The notes below the pieces were generated by a model. The model was not told the origin of the DNA. It searched no databases and was given only the letters and a program-made list of their open reading frames with translations. Both the position numbers and the translations under genes were made by a program. Positions 15,143-24,686 of a DNA stretch of 64,000 nt are shown piece by piece. This stretch comes from an uncultured Alistipes sp. (GTDB lineage: Bacteria; Bacteroidota; Bacteroidia; Bacteroidales; Rikenellaceae): NCBI GenBank assembly GCA_944320685.1, contig CALUIK010000001.1, positions 558,001 through 622,000 of the forward strand, given 5' to 3'. Position 1 is the stretch's first letter. Each line of letters opens with the position of its first letter.

Positions 15143-17545
15143 ATGGACATAAAGAGTGCGATAAAGGACAAGAACAACATAATCAAGGCCATGTGGATCG
15201 TGGCCTTCGCCCCCGTGGCGCTCATATTCCTGATGCTGCTGCTCGCGGCAACAGGGCTTTTCGGCCGCATCCCCTCCTTCGAGGAGCTTGAGAACCCCAA
15301 GAGCAACCTCGCAACCGAAATCTACGGCGAGGACGGCCACGTCATCGGCACATTCTTCGTACAGAACCGCTCCTATGTGCAGTACGCCGAACTCTTCCCT
15401 CAGGACTCCTCGCGCATATTAACCCTCGACGGGTATCGCGTGCCGCCCGTGGTGGCGGCCCTCATCGCCACGGAAGACGTGCGCTTCCGCAGCCACTCGG
15501 GCATCGACATCCCGTCACTGTTCCGCGTCGGCATCAAGACCGTGATGCTCCAGCGCCACTCGCAGGGCGGCGGCAGCACCATCACCCAGCAACTGGCCAA
15601 GAACCTCTTTCCGCGCGACACGGCAAGCAACCGCAGCAAGGTGGGACGCACCTTCAAGCTCGTGCAGTCGAAGTTCAAGGAGTGGATCACGGCCCTCAAG
15701 CTCGAACACAACTACACCAAGGAGGAGATCGCCGCCATGTACCTAAACACCGTGGCATACGGATCCAACGCCTACGGCATAAAGTCCGCCGCCAGCACCT
15801 TCTTCGGCAAGACGCCCGACGAACTGAACATACAGGAGGCGGCCGTACTCGTGGGCGTGGTCAACGCACCCACGCGCTACTCACCCGTGCGCAACTACGA
15901 CAATTCGCTCGCGCGCCGCAACCTCGTACTCGACCGCATGCGCGCCGCCGGCGCCATCACGCGCAAGGAGTGCGACTCGCTCTCGGCACTGCCCATAACG
16001 CTCAACTACCAGCCCATATCGCATAACGATGGCGAGGCCACATACTTCCGCGAGATGTTGCGGCAGGTGATGACCATGCAGAGACCCACGCGGCGGCAGT
16101 TCCTCACCGACTGGGACTACGAACAGGCCGTAAAGCAGTACGATGAGAACCCCATCTACGGCTGGTGCCTCAAGAACACCAAGGCCGACGGCACGCCATA
16201 CAACATCTACCGCGACGGTCTGCGCATATACACCACGATCAACCCCACGATGCAGCGCTACGCCGAACGGGCCATGCAGAAACAGCTTGAGACCGTAATA
16301 CAGCCCACCATAGACCGTCAGGTGGCCGCCACGGGCGTGCTCTTCCAAGGCACCACGGCCGAGGAACGCGAGCAGATCGTCATGCGCGCCATCAAGGGCT
16401 CGGACCGTTACCGCGCGATGCGAAAGGACGGTGTCGCCGAAAAGGATATTATGGCGGCGTTCGACCGCAAGTGCGAGATGCGCGTCTTCACCTTCAAGGG
16501 CGAGCGCGACACGGTGATGACGCCGCGCGACTCAATACTCCACCACAAACGCATCATGCGCGCCAGCTTCGTGGCGATGGACCCCCGCACGGGCCACGTC
16601 AAGGCATACATCGGAGGACCCAACTTCCGATACTTCAAGTACGACATGGCCAAGCAGGGCAAACGCCAGATAGGCTCTACCGTAAAGCCCTTCATCTATA
16701 CCTTCGCCATCGACCACCTCGGCCTGAACCCCTGCACAATGGCTCCCAACCTCCCCGTCTCGATCGAGACCCCGGCGGGCATATGGTCCCCCAAAGAGGC
16801 CGGCAAGGTCGAATACGACGGAGTGCTGCATCCGCTGTACTGGGGCCTGGCCAACTCGCGCAACAACTACTCGGCGTGGATAATGAAGCAGGCCAAGCAG
16901 CCCGAAGCCGTGGCCGACTTCCTGCACAACATGGGCATACGGAGCTACATATACCCTGCCTACGCGCTCTGTCTCGGGTCGTTCGACTCCAACGTCTTCG
17001 AGCTTGTGAGCGCATACTCCACCTTCGTCAACGAGGGCGTCTACACCGAACCCATATTCGTAACCCGCATTGAAGACCGTCAGGGCAACCTCATCTCGAC
17101 TTTCATACCCAAATCGCAGGACGCCATAAGCAAGACTACGGCATACACCATGCTCACCATGTTGCAACGCGTCATCTCGGCAGGTACGGGAGGACGTCTC
17201 GGATGGCAGTTCGGCATGCAGAACATGGACATAGGAGGCAAGACCGGCACCTCGAACGAGAACCGCGACGCATGGTTCATGTGCGTGACGCCGACGCTCG
17301 TGGCGGGCGCATGGGTCGGCGGCGAGGACCAGTCGGTGCACCGCACCGCGGGCGGCGAGGGCAGTGTCATGGCCCTGCCCATCGTGGGCGAGTTCCTCAA
17401 GTCGGCCTACGATGACCCCCGTCTGGGTATGAGCCGCAGCGCGAAATTCACCCGACCCGACGGCTGGCAGCCCTACGACTGCCCCAAGGCCGTCGAGCCA
17501 CCGGCCGCCGCTACCCTGCAGACAGAGGATGAATTTTTCGACTGA
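15143..17545 (+). CDS. mrcA: Penicillin-binding protein 1A (glycosyltransferase/transpeptidase)
   Basis: An 800-residue bifunctional peptidoglycan synthase. One transmembrane helix at about 20-40 precedes the GT51 domain, with the catalytic EDVRFRSHSG at ~111, GGGSTITQQLAKN and the YLNTVAYGSNAYGI motif. The transpeptidase domain shows SxxK as GSTVKPF near residue 510, SxN as NSRNNYS, and KTG as GGKTGTSNEN near residue 697. Its length and order match class A PBPs that polymerise and cross-link glycan at the outer face of the inner membrane. I start it at ATG 15143; earlier codons run into the previous gene. asd follows 47 bp downstream on the same strand. Confidence 0.94.
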   Translation: MDIKSAIKDKNNIIKAMWIVAFAPVALIFLMLLLAATGLFGRIPSFEELENPKSNLATEIYGEDGHVIGTFFVQNRSYVQYAELFPQDSSRILTLDGYRVPPVVAALIATEDVRFRSHSGIDIPSLFRVGIKTVMLQRHSQGGGSTITQQLAKNLFPRDTASNRSKVGRTFKLVQSKFKEWITALKLEHNYTKEEIAAMYLNTVAYGSNAYGIKSAASTFFGKTPDELNIQEAAVLVGVVNAPTRYSPVRNYDNSLARRNLVLDRMRAAGAITRKECDSLSALPITLNYQPISHNDGEATYFREMLRQVMTMQRPTRRQFLTDWDYEQAVKQYDENPIYGWCLKNTKADGTPYNIYRDGLRIYTTINPTMQRYAERAMQKQLETVIQPTIDRQVAATGVLFQGTTAEEREQIVMRAIKGSDRYRAMRKDGVAEKDIMAAFDRKCEMRVFTFKGERDTVMTPRDSILHHKRIMRASFVAMDPRTGHVKAYIGGPNFRYFKYDMAKQGKRQIGSTVKPFIYTFAIDHLGLNPCTMAPNLPVSIETPAGIWSPKEAGKVEYDGVLHPLYWGLANSRNNYSAWIMKQAKQPEAVADFLHNMGIRSYIYPAYALCLGSFDSNVFELVSAYSTFVNEGVYTEPIFVTRIEDRQGNLISTFIPKSQDAISKTTAYTMLTMLQRVISAGTGGRLGWQFGMQNMDIGGKTGTSNENRDAWFMCVTPTLVAGAWVGGEDQSVHRTAGGEGSVMALPIVGEFLKSAYDDPRLGMSRSAKFTRPDGWQPYDCPKAVEPPAAATLQTEDEFFD

Positions 17546-17592
17546 ACGGACGATAAGACCAAAGAGTATAACCAAACAGGCATTCGACAGAT

Positions 17593-18600
17593 ATGAAAAT
17601 TGCAATCGTAGGCGCGAGCGGCGCCGTGGGACAGGAGTTCCTCTCCATACTGAACGAAAGAACCGATTTTTCCGTAGACGGGCTGCTGCTCTTCGGCTCG
17701 CAGCGCAGTGCGGGACGTAAATACGCCTTCCGCGGCCGCGAGGTCGAGGTGCAGCTCTTACAGCACAACGACGACTTCAAGGGTGTGGACATAGCCCTCA
17801 CGTCAGCCGGCGCCGGCACCTCGAAGGAGTTTGCCGAGACCATCACCAAGCACGGAACACTCATGATCGACAACTCGAGCGCCTTCCGCATGGATGCCGA
17901 CGTGCCTCTGGTAGTGCCCGAGGTAAACCCCGAGGATGCCCTCAACGCTCCGCGCCGCATCATAGCCAACCCCAACTGCACCACCATACAGATGGTTGTG
18001 GCACTCAACGCCATAGAGAAGCTCTCGCACATACGCCGCGTGCATGTGGCCACCTACCAGTCGGCCAGCGGCGGCGGCGCGCAGGCCATGGCCGAGTTGC
18101 GCACGCAGCATGCCCAGATCGCAGCAGGTGAGGAGCCCACGGTGGAGAAGTTTGCATACCAGCTGGCATACAACGTCATACCCCACATCGACGTCTTCAC
18201 CGACAACGACTACACAAAGGAGGAGATGAAGATGTATAACGAGACGCGCAAGATCATGCACTCGGACATCGAAGTGTCGGCCACGTGCGTGCGCGTGCCC
18301 GTCATGCGGGCCCACTCGGAGAGCATCTGGGTGGAGACCGAACGTCCCGTCACCCTCGACGAGGCCCGCAAGGCTTTCGCCGAGGCCGAAGGTGTGGTGC
18401 TGATGGACAACCCCTCGGAGAAGGTATACCCGATGCCACTATTCATCGCCGGCAAGGACCCCGTATACGTCGGGCGCATACGCCGCGACCTGACCTCGGC
18501 TAACGGACTTGCCTTCTGGTGCGTCGCCGACCAGATCAAGAAGGGCGCCGCCCTCAACGCCGTGCAGATAGCCGAGTGGCTCATCCGCAACCGCAAGTAA
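17593..18600 (+). CDS. asd: Aspartate-semialdehyde dehydrogenase
   Basis: A 335-residue NADPH-dependent enzyme reducing aspartyl phosphate to aspartate semialdehyde, the branch point to DAP/lysine and threonine/methionine. It has the Rossmann motif GASGAVGQ at residues 7-14, the catalytic cysteine C129 in NPNCTTIQ, the YQSASGGG segment, and a late arginine/histidine region ([11 protein letters not shown]). Length is typical of the family. Co-location with PBP1A links DAP supply and wall synthesis, although this may be coincidental. A strong hairpin follows. Confidence 0.95.
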   Translation: MKIAIVGASGAVGQEFLSILNERTDFSVDGLLLFGSQRSAGRKYAFRGREVEVQLLQHNDDFKGVDIALTSAGAGTSKEFAETITKHGTLMIDNSSAFRMDADVPLVVPEVNPEDALNAPRRIIANPNCTTIQMVVALNAIEKLSHIRRVHVATYQSASGGGAQAMAELRTQHAQIAAGEEPTVEKFAYQLAYNVIPHIDVFTDNDYTKEEMKMYNETRKIMHSDIEVSATCVRVPVMRAHSESIWVETERPVTLDEARKAFAEAEGVVLMDNPSEKVYPMPLFIAGKDPVYVGRIRRDLTSANGLAFWCVADQIKKGAALNAVQIAEWLIRNRK

Positions 18601-18619
18601 TACGGCACGCAATGACGAC

Positions 18620-18651
18620 GGCGGGACGGAAATATCGATTTCCGTCCCGCC
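18620..18651 (+). terminator. Hairpin between convergent asd and phosphodiesterase genes
   Basis: A 14-bp perfect stem, GGCGGGACGGAAAT paired with ATTTCCGTCCCGCC around a 4-nt loop, lies 20 bp after asd. No long T-run; it probably ends both convergent transcripts. Confidence 0.65.
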
Positions 18652-18668
18652 GTATCTTACACCCTGCG

Positions 18669-19622
18669 CTACCGCCGCGCGAATATCTCGTCCGGAACCT
18701 CCCCCGTCCAGCAGTCAGGACGGTCGATACCGAACAGCCTGAGTATCACGGCAGCCGTATTGACTGTATTGTTAGCCTGCTTCATCTCGACGCCGCGGGC
18801 GATGCCCGGGCCCGCTATGCCCCACGGTACAAGCATCTCATGCACAGTCACGCCACCGTGGCCATACTCTATGCCACCGTGGTCCGACAAGAACATGATA
18901 TGGGTGTCGTCGTAGATACCCTCCCCGCGCATGCGGTCCAACAACCTGCCTATCTCGGTATCGGCCTCCTCTATCGAACGTATATATTCGGGCGACATCC
19001 ACTTGTACTTGTGTCCCGCATGGTCGGTATGAACCGAGTAGAGGAAGACCAACGTCGGCTTGTCGCGGTTTTCGAGCATAAACTCCAGTGCCCTGTCATA
19101 ATACGGGACATAGGCGTCGTTTTCGAGGTACCGCGACTCGTCGATATAACGCTCGTTGTAGGGATAGAAGAGGTTTATCCAGTTGTAGTAGAATGCCGTC
19201 TTGGCATCGGGACGCGCCTCCTTCAGCACCTTGAACACCGACGGGTAATAGCCGTCGGCGTCACGGGCCACGGCCGGCAGTACAAACTTCTCCTTCGTCC
19301 AGCCATTGTCCACCACACCGTGCTGCTCGGGGCCGCTGCCGGTCAGGTGGCTCGTCCAGTTGGGCAGCGTAACTGACGGCATAACCACACGTGTCGACAT
19401 GGACACTACCCCCTCGGCCAGCAATGCGTCAAGACGCGGCGTGCGCGCCTTGACAAGGCCGTCGACACAAATACCGTCCAATCCTATAAGCAATACGCGC
19501 TTACCCTTGATACGGCCTTTTCCGCCACTGGCGGCAGCCACAGCCTCCGCGACGGGAGCCAAGCCCAAGGCCGCAGTTCCGGCGAGGCTCCGTTCCAGAA
19601 ATTTCTTGCGAGAGATCTTCAT
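18669..19622 (-). CDS. Exported type I phosphodiesterase/nucleotide pyrophosphatase family protein
   Basis: A 317-residue alkaline-phosphatase-superfamily hydrolase. The metal/nucleophile strand is LIGLDGICVDGL, with the nucleophile threonine in MPSVTLPNWTSHLTG, and later metal ligands in SVHTDHAGHKY and LSDHGGIEYGHGG. An N-terminal signal with SRKKFLERS followed by an Ala/Leu run resembles a Tat or Sec leader. Substrate (nucleotide, lysophospholipid or other phosphodiester) cannot be assigned. I begin at ATG 19622 because the upstream frame crosses two perfect promoters. It is preceded by these tandem promoters at 19656-19773 and is transcribed separately from rodA. Confidence 0.82.
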   Translation of the reverse strand: MKISRKKFLERSLAGTAALGLAPVAEAVAAASGGKGRIKGKRVLLIGLDGICVDGLVKARTPRLDALLAEGVVSMSTRVVMPSVTLPNWTSHLTGSGPEQHGVVDNGWTKEKFVLPAVARDADGYYPSVFKVLKEARPDAKTAFYYNWINLFYPYNERYIDESRYLENDAYVPYYDRALEFMLENRDKPTLVFLYSVHTDHAGHKYKWMSPEYIRSIEEADTEIGRLLDRMRGEGIYDDTHIMFLSDHGGIEYGHGGVTVHEMLVPWGIAGPGIARGVEMKQANNTVNTAAVILRLFGIDRPDCWTGEVPDEIFARR

Positions 19623-19655
19623 TTCCGATGAATTTAGCAGTCTGGTTGCTATCGA

Positions 19656-19686
19656 CAAATATACGAAAAGTCGGGCACAGAGCAAA
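19656..19686 (-). promoter_or_regulatory. Proximal promoter of the phosphodiesterase gene
   Basis: Minus strand: TTTG (19686-19683), 19 bp, TATATTTG (19663-19656). Exact consensus elements and spacing; predicted leader about 28 nt. Confidence 0.82.
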
Positions 19687-19740
19687 ATCGGAAACGCAGG
19701 TTTTCGATCTCGGCTTTGCCGATACGCATCCCATATTGCC

Positions 19741-19773
19741 CAAATATACGGGAATGTTAGGTGCACAGGCAAA
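19741..19773 (-). promoter_or_regulatory. Distal promoter of the phosphodiesterase gene
   Basis: Minus strand: TTTG (19773-19770), 21 bp, TATATTTG (19748-19741). A second exact consensus promoter, 85 bp upstream of the first. A small CGGC-TTT-GCCG hairpin lies between the two. Confidence 0.75.
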
Positions 19774-19802
19774 CGAAAACAGGGTTGTCAAATCCCGATA
19801 TG

Positions 19803-21254
19803 CTACCGCAGCGACATAAGGCCCTTGCGGGGCGAGGCGTCGAGACGTATGGCGATGAATACGAGTATGGTGAATGCCACCAGAGACGAACCGCCGTAGC
19901 TGAGGAACGGCAGCGGGATACCCATCACGGGAAAGATGCCGACGGTCATGCCGACGTTTACCATGACATGGAAGAGCAGTATGGCGGAGACGCAGTAGCT
20001 GTATATGCGGCTGAATGGTTCCTCCTGCCGCTCGCCTATCTGCATCAGACGCAGGATCAAGGCGCAGAGCAGGCCCAACACCACCATCGCTCCGACGAAG
20101 CCCCACTCCTCGCCCACGGTACAGAAGATGAAGTCGGTGTGTTTCTCGGGCACGAAGTTGTACTTTATCTGCGTTCCCTGCATGAATCCCTTGCCGAAGA
20201 AGCCGCCCGAACCTATGGCGATCTTCGACTGGTTGACATTGTAGTCGGCGCCGTGGGGGTCGCTCACGATGCCGAGGAAACTGAGGATACGCTCGCGCTG
20301 ATGGGGCTGGAGGATCGTCTCGAAGATCATGTCGGCCGTGGGCACGAAGATCATGGATCCCACGAAGAGGGCCAGTGTCACGAACATGGCCGAAATATTC
20401 TTGCGCAGGGCATATACCGCCACCACTGCCACAGCTGCCGCCATCACTATAACGGCCGAGACGTATGCACTCAGCGCCCCGTCCCAAAAGAGCACCGACG
20501 CGAGGTACAACAACGCCGCAGCCAGCGTCACCGCCGCCAAGAATACCGCATGGGCGCGCCACGAGCCGATCATCATGGCGTCAGAAACGGTGAATATTAC
20601 CACCAGCAGCACGAGCAGGAACAGCGGCGTGAAGAGGAACGAGAAGATGAAGAGCGCCGCCACGAGGATGATGGGTATGCATATCCACTTGTTGAGCCCC
20701 TCGCGGTACAACACGAAGAGGAACGAACAGAGCACCACGCCCGAACCGGTATCGTTCTGCAGCACGATGATGGCCAGCGGCAGCAGTATGACGAAGGCCA
20801 CGCGCAGCAGGTCGCCCGTACGGCGTATCGAGAAGGAGTAGTTGCTCATCATGCGGGCCACGGCCAGCGCCGTGGCTATCTTGACAAACTCTACGGGCTG
20901 CACGCGCACCGCCCCGAACTCGAACCACGCCTTGGCGCCGTTCACCTCGCGGCCGAACAACAGCACCGCAACCAGAAGCACCAGACCCGCCGCATAGGCG
21001 TAATAGGCATACATGTGGTAATAGCGGGCATCGAGCAACAGTATCACCAGCGCCGCACCGAGCGCCGCGGCGATCCACACCGCCTGCTTCATATAGAAGT
21101 GCTCGAGCGAGAAGAAGCCGCTGATCGTGTCGTCGTACGAAGCCGAGACGATGCTCACCATGCCCGCGGCGACAAGCAGCAGGTAGAGGATGACGGCCAC
21201 ACGGTCGACACCTTCGAACAGAGATATCTGTCGGTTATTTCCTGTCCTCGGCAT
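19803..21254 (-). CDS. rodA: Rod-shape-determining SEDS glycosyltransferase RodA
   Basis: A 483-residue polytopic membrane protein of the SEDS family, the peptidoglycan polymerase of the elongasome. Hallmarks are VQPVEFVKIATALAVAR in the middle of the first half, the catalytic-loop region around GSGGFFGKGFMQGTQ, the FVPEKHTDFIFCTVGEEWGF loop and the C-terminal GIPLPFLSYGGSSL. It is somewhat longer than proteobacterial RodA (~370) because of extra membrane segments around residues 180-300, usual in Bacteroidota. Its start overlaps the mrdA stop by 20 bp, indicating coupling with its partner transpeptidase. Confidence 0.95.
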   Translation of the reverse strand: MPRTGNNRQISLFEGVDRVAVILYLLLVAAGMVSIVSASYDDTISGFFSLEHFYMKQAVWIAAALGAALVILLLDARYYHMYAYYAYAAGLVLLVAVLLFGREVNGAKAWFEFGAVRVQPVEFVKIATALAVARMMSNYSFSIRRTGDLLRVAFVILLPLAIIVLQNDTGSGVVLCSFLFVLYREGLNKWICIPIILVAALFIFSFLFTPLFLLVLLVVIFTVSDAMMIGSWRAHAVFLAAVTLAAALLYLASVLFWDGALSAYVSAVIVMAAAVAVVAVYALRKNISAMFVTLALFVGSMIFVPTADMIFETILQPHQRERILSFLGIVSDPHGADYNVNQSKIAIGSGGFFGKGFMQGTQIKYNFVPEKHTDFIFCTVGEEWGFVGAMVVLGLLCALILRLMQIGERQEEPFSRIYSYCVSAILLFHVMVNVGMTVGIFPVMGIPLPFLSYGGSSLVAFTILVFIAIRLDASPRKGLMSLR

Positions 21255-23076
21255 ATATCGGGTAATAGATGTTGTACGCCTTCACCTGCTCGACCAGCTG
21301 CGGGCGGGTGATGGTGTCGGTGAGATAATACTCCTCCAGCAGGCTGGCTATGGGCAGCGCTATCGTGGCGCCGAATCCGCCATTCTCGACATATACCGAG
21401 ATGGCGATGCGCGGGTTGTCCTTCGGCGCGAAGGAGAGGAACGTCGAGTGGTCGCGGCCGTGGGGATTCTGCGCCGTGCCCGTTTTGCCGCAGACGTCGA
21501 GCCCGGGCAGGTATGCGCGCCACGAGGTACCGCCGCCCGGCATGTTCACGCCGCGCCACATACCCTCGACGATAGGCTCGAAATACCGCGGGTCGACCTT
21601 CGTGTATTGCTTCTCGTAGAAACGGCGGTCGATCGAGTCCCTGCCTTCGATCTGCTTGACGATATGGGGAATATAGTAGTATCCGCGGTTTGCGATCGTC
21701 GCCGCGAGATTGGCCATCTGCAACGGTGTGCAGCCCAGCTCGCCCTGGCCGATCGAGAGCGACAGCACCGTGAGCGAGTTCCACGAGCCGCGGTAGCGCT
21801 TGTCGTAGAACGCACGGTCGGGGACATATCCCGGGCCCTCGCCGAGAAAATCGGAGTCCAGTTTGCGGCCGTAACCGAAGCTGCGGACATAATCGCCCCA
21901 CACCTCGATGCCCTCCTTGACACTGCCGTACTTGCGGTTGTCGATTATGTCGCGGAAGACGTAACAGAAATAGGCGTTGCACGACTGCGCCACGGCATCA
22001 CGCAGGTCGAGCGGCGAAGCATGGGAGTGGCACCCCTGATGCACGCGGCCCACGCTGTAACCCATATGGCACGGGTACTGCGTCTCGGGCGTGAGGACCC
22101 CTTCCTGCAGCCCCGCAAGGCCCTGCACCAGCTTGAACGTCGAGCCCGGGGGATACTTCGCCTTCACGGCGCGGTTGTACAGCGGTTGCCTCTTGTTGTG
22201 CAGCATACGCATGTAGTTGTTGCCGCGTTCGCGCCCCACCAGCTCGTCGGGATCATACGTAGGCGACGACGCCATCACCAGAATCTCTCCCGTCGCGGGC
22301 TCTATGGCCACCACGGCGCCCACCTTGCCTGCCATGAGCTCCTCGGCAAAGGCCTGCAGGCGCGCGTCGATGGTACACGTCAGGCGCTTGCCCGGAATCG
22401 GGACCGAATCGAACGCCCCGTCCATATACGACCCCTTGATGGCCCCGTGGGTATCCACCTCGACAATCTTGACACCGTCCTTGCCGCGCAGCTCCTTCTC
22501 GTAAGCGGCCTCGACGCCCGTCATGCCGACATAGTCACCCGAGCTGTACTCGGGATTGCGCTTGATGAAGTCCTCGCTCACCTCACCCACATATCCCAGC
22601 AGGTTGCCGCCGATCTTGCGCGGATACTGGCGCACGGTACGGTAGACGGTATAGAACCCGGGAAAGCTGCACTCCTCGAACCGGAGTTTCACCTCCTTCG
22701 GCACATAGTTCAGCACCAGCGTGGGGGCGCGCGGCCGCATGCGGGCATTGCGCAGCACCGACTCGAGCTTCTTGCGCTCGATGCCGACGATATTGCAGAA
22801 ACGGGTCGTATCGAAGCCCTCGCGCCCGATGTCGCGGTAGACCACCATCAGGTCGTAGCACTCCTTGCTCTGCACCAGATACTCGCCGTTGCGGTCGACC
22901 ACCTCGCCGCGCGGCGCATACTGCACCTCGTAACGCAGCACGTTGCCCGCGGCCAGACGTTTGTACTTCGTATCCACCAACTGTATGTAGCCTATGCGCA
23001 ACGCCAGCACGATGAAGATACCCAGCACGATGGCACGCAGGATCCTACGTCTAACGTATACGTCGTTGTCAGCCAT
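21235..23076 (-). CDS. mrdA: Penicillin-binding protein 2
   Basis: A 613-residue class B PBP, the elongasome transpeptidase that works with RodA. A transmembrane anchor at about residues 11-30 is followed by the PBP dimerisation domain. The active site is STFKLVQG, the second motif SCNAYF and the third KTGTAQN. The protein's C-terminus overlaps the beginning of rodA. The order mreB-mreC-mreD-mrdA-rodA is the conserved elongasome operon. The start ATG 23076 lies 13 bp after mreD. Confidence 0.95.
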   Translation of the reverse strand: MADNDVYVRRRILRAIVLGIFIVLALRIGYIQLVDTKYKRLAAGNVLRYEVQYAPRGEVVDRNGEYLVQSKECYDLMVVYRDIGREGFDTTRFCNIVGIERKKLESVLRNARMRPRAPTLVLNYVPKEVKLRFEECSFPGFYTVYRTVRQYPRKIGGNLLGYVGEVSEDFIKRNPEYSSGDYVGMTGVEAAYEKELRGKDGVKIVEVDTHGAIKGSYMDGAFDSVPIPGKRLTCTIDARLQAFAEELMAGKVGAVVAIEPATGEILVMASSPTYDPDELVGRERGNNYMRMLHNKRQPLYNRAVKAKYPPGSTFKLVQGLAGLQEGVLTPETQYPCHMGYSVGRVHQGCHSHASPLDLRDAVAQSCNAYFCYVFRDIIDNRKYGSVKEGIEVWGDYVRSFGYGRKLDSDFLGEGPGYVPDRAFYDKRYRGSWNSLTVLSLSIGQGELGCTPLQMANLAATIANRGYYYIPHIVKQIEGRDSIDRRFYEKQYTKVDPRYFEPIVEGMWRGVNMPGGGTSWRAYLPGLDVCGKTGTAQNPHGRDHSTFLSFAPKDNPRIAISVYVENGGFGATIALPIASLLEEYYLTDTITRPQLVEQVKAYNIYYPIYAEDRK

Positions 23077-23089
23077 AACAACCCTCCGA

Positions 23090-23608
23090 TCATTTGTTTA
23101 GAATCTTCCCGACAAAAAGCCGCACGAAATACCACGACAGCGCAAAGGCCGCCGTGCCGCTCACCGCAAGCCGCAGCAGCATGTGCGGCAGGTGGCGTAA
23201 CGATAACGTCTCCATGAAGAAGAATATTGCGCTGTGCAGAACCACCATCGACCCTATATACCACGCCAGATTCTTCGTCGTGAGGCGGTACAGCGCCGGA
23301 AGCGTGTCGTCGGGGCCCACCGTGCGGCCGCAGGTGGCGCCGATGACCATCGGGCGGAAGAACCCCGCCGCCGTGGCGGCGATGACGTTCAACCCGTCCG
23401 TTCCCGTCATGGCATCCATAACCACGCCCAGCAAAGCCGACGACAGCACAACCCACACCGGCTTGGTATCCAAAGGAAGCAGTATGATAAAGACGGAATA
23501 GACCAGCGGATGGAAATATACGCCCAGCGAGATGTTGTCCAACAGAAATATCTGCAACAACACCGCCGTCACGAAGACCCCTGCGTATGATAAGATGTTC
23601 TTGAACAT
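23090..23608 (-). CDS. mreD: Rod shape-determining protein MreD
   Basis: A 172-residue hydrophobic protein with about five transmembrane segments, in the MreD position between mreC and mrdA. It resembles the Bacteroidota MreD family (NILSYAGVFVTAVLLQIF start, LLPLDTKPVWVVLSSALLGVVMD helix). MreD helps couple MreC/MreB to the wall synthases. I start at ATG 23608 (MFKNIL); the longer upstream frame is hydrophilic and overlaps the spacer after mreC. Identification rests largely on context and topology. Confidence 0.88.
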   Translation of the reverse strand: MFKNILSYAGVFVTAVLLQIFLLDNISLGVYFHPLVYSVFIILLPLDTKPVWVVLSSALLGVVMDAMTGTDGLNVIAATAAGFFRPMVIGATCGRTVGPDDTLPALYRLTTKNLAWYIGSMVVLHSAIFFFMETLSLRHLPHMLLRLAVSGTAAFALSWYFVRLFVGKILNK

Positions 23609-23710
23609 AAATCTCTCTACTTTCTCCTCGCCGTTCACCGCCCGTTCCGCATTCTTATACCCTTCTGCGGCTCCCGCGCACATATCCCGCGCGCCGCAGC
23701 GGGGCTGCCG

Positions 23711-24604
23711 CTACGGCTGGAACTCCATGGTCTCGGTACGGCCCGCGGCGGCATCGGCCTCGAGCGCGGATACCTCGCCGAAATCCATGTTTTCGATAAG
23801 GATAACGTTTCCCAGACGTGTCATGTCCGTCGCCAGACGTATCTTCACGTCGTAAGCCGTCTGGCTGTCGTTCAACTCGTAACTCTCGACATAACCGATA
23901 CGTATGCCGGCAGGGAAATAGTGCGAAAGTCCCGACGAGACGACCTCGGCCCCGACCTCTATATCGGCATATTTCGACAGTTCGGCCATATCCACCTCGT
24001 ATGGGCTCGAGCCGCTCCACGAGATCGACCCGAAGTATTCGTCACCCGCAATCTTGCCGCTGGTACGGAAATCGGTGTTCAGCAGCGGAAGCACGACAGA
24101 ATAGCGCTCCGAACAACCCACAACGTACCCCACCATAGCCCCGTCGGGCGTGATGACGGCCATGTCGGTCATGACACCGTGTGCCAATCCGCGGTTGAGC
24201 GTAATGAAGTTGCGGTCGCGGTTTATCGAGTTTGAGACCGTACGCGCCGTCATGTAGCGGTATTGCGACATGCCCTCCAACCCCACGCCCAGCGTATCGG
24301 CCGCCACCGCGGCCGCCAGAGAATCCGTCTGCGCCGCAGCCGCAGCCTCGCGGTAGGCCGACAAGCGGCCCTCGAGCTCCGCAACGCGCGCCGTGAGCAT
24401 GTCGTTCTCGCGCCGCAGCGTGAAGAAATGCTTGACGCCGAAGATGGTGCCCTGCACCGACCCCGTCACGCGGTTGGCATACGACAATATCTTGGCTTGG
24501 GTGTAATACGACGAGTGCGCATAATAATTGAGTGCTACCGCCTCGATAACGAGGAACAATAGCACGACATATATTCTGCGTATGAACTCTATCAGCTTAT
24601 ACAT
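23711..24604 (-). CDS. mreC: Rod shape-determining protein MreC
   Basis: A 297-residue bitopic protein: one transmembrane helix near residues 9-28, a coiled coil around 60-90 (FTLRRENDMLTARVAELEGRL), then the beta-barrel domains typical of MreC, with NFITLNRGLAHGV and MAVITPDGAMVGYV. It forms periplasmic assemblies that activate PBP2. I start at ATG 24604 (MYKLIEFIRR). It lies 82 bp after mreB and 102 bp before mreD. Confidence 0.93.
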   Translation of the reverse strand: MYKLIEFIRRIYVVLLFLVIEAVALNYYAHSSYYTQAKILSYANRVTGSVQGTIFGVKHFFTLRRENDMLTARVAELEGRLSAYREAAAAAQTDSLAAAVAADTLGVGLEGMSQYRYMTARTVSNSINRDRNFITLNRGLAHGVMTDMAVITPDGAMVGYVVGCSERYSVVLPLLNTDFRTSGKIAGDEYFGSISWSGSSPYEVDMAELSKYADIEVGAEVVSSGLSHYFPAGIRIGYVESYELNDSQTAYDVKIRLATDMTRLGNVILIENMDFGEVSALEADAAAGRTETMEFQP

Positions 24605-24686
24605 GACAAATCTCCCATCATCCCACACTCTGCGGCCGCAGCCGCACGCCGTATCGCCGCCGCGCCTCGGGCGCGGGGCCGATACG

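Noticed and set aside
19761..21311. Rightward 516-codon frame antisense to rodA
   Set aside because: His/Gln/Glu-rich shadow of a hydrophobic membrane protein on the other strand.
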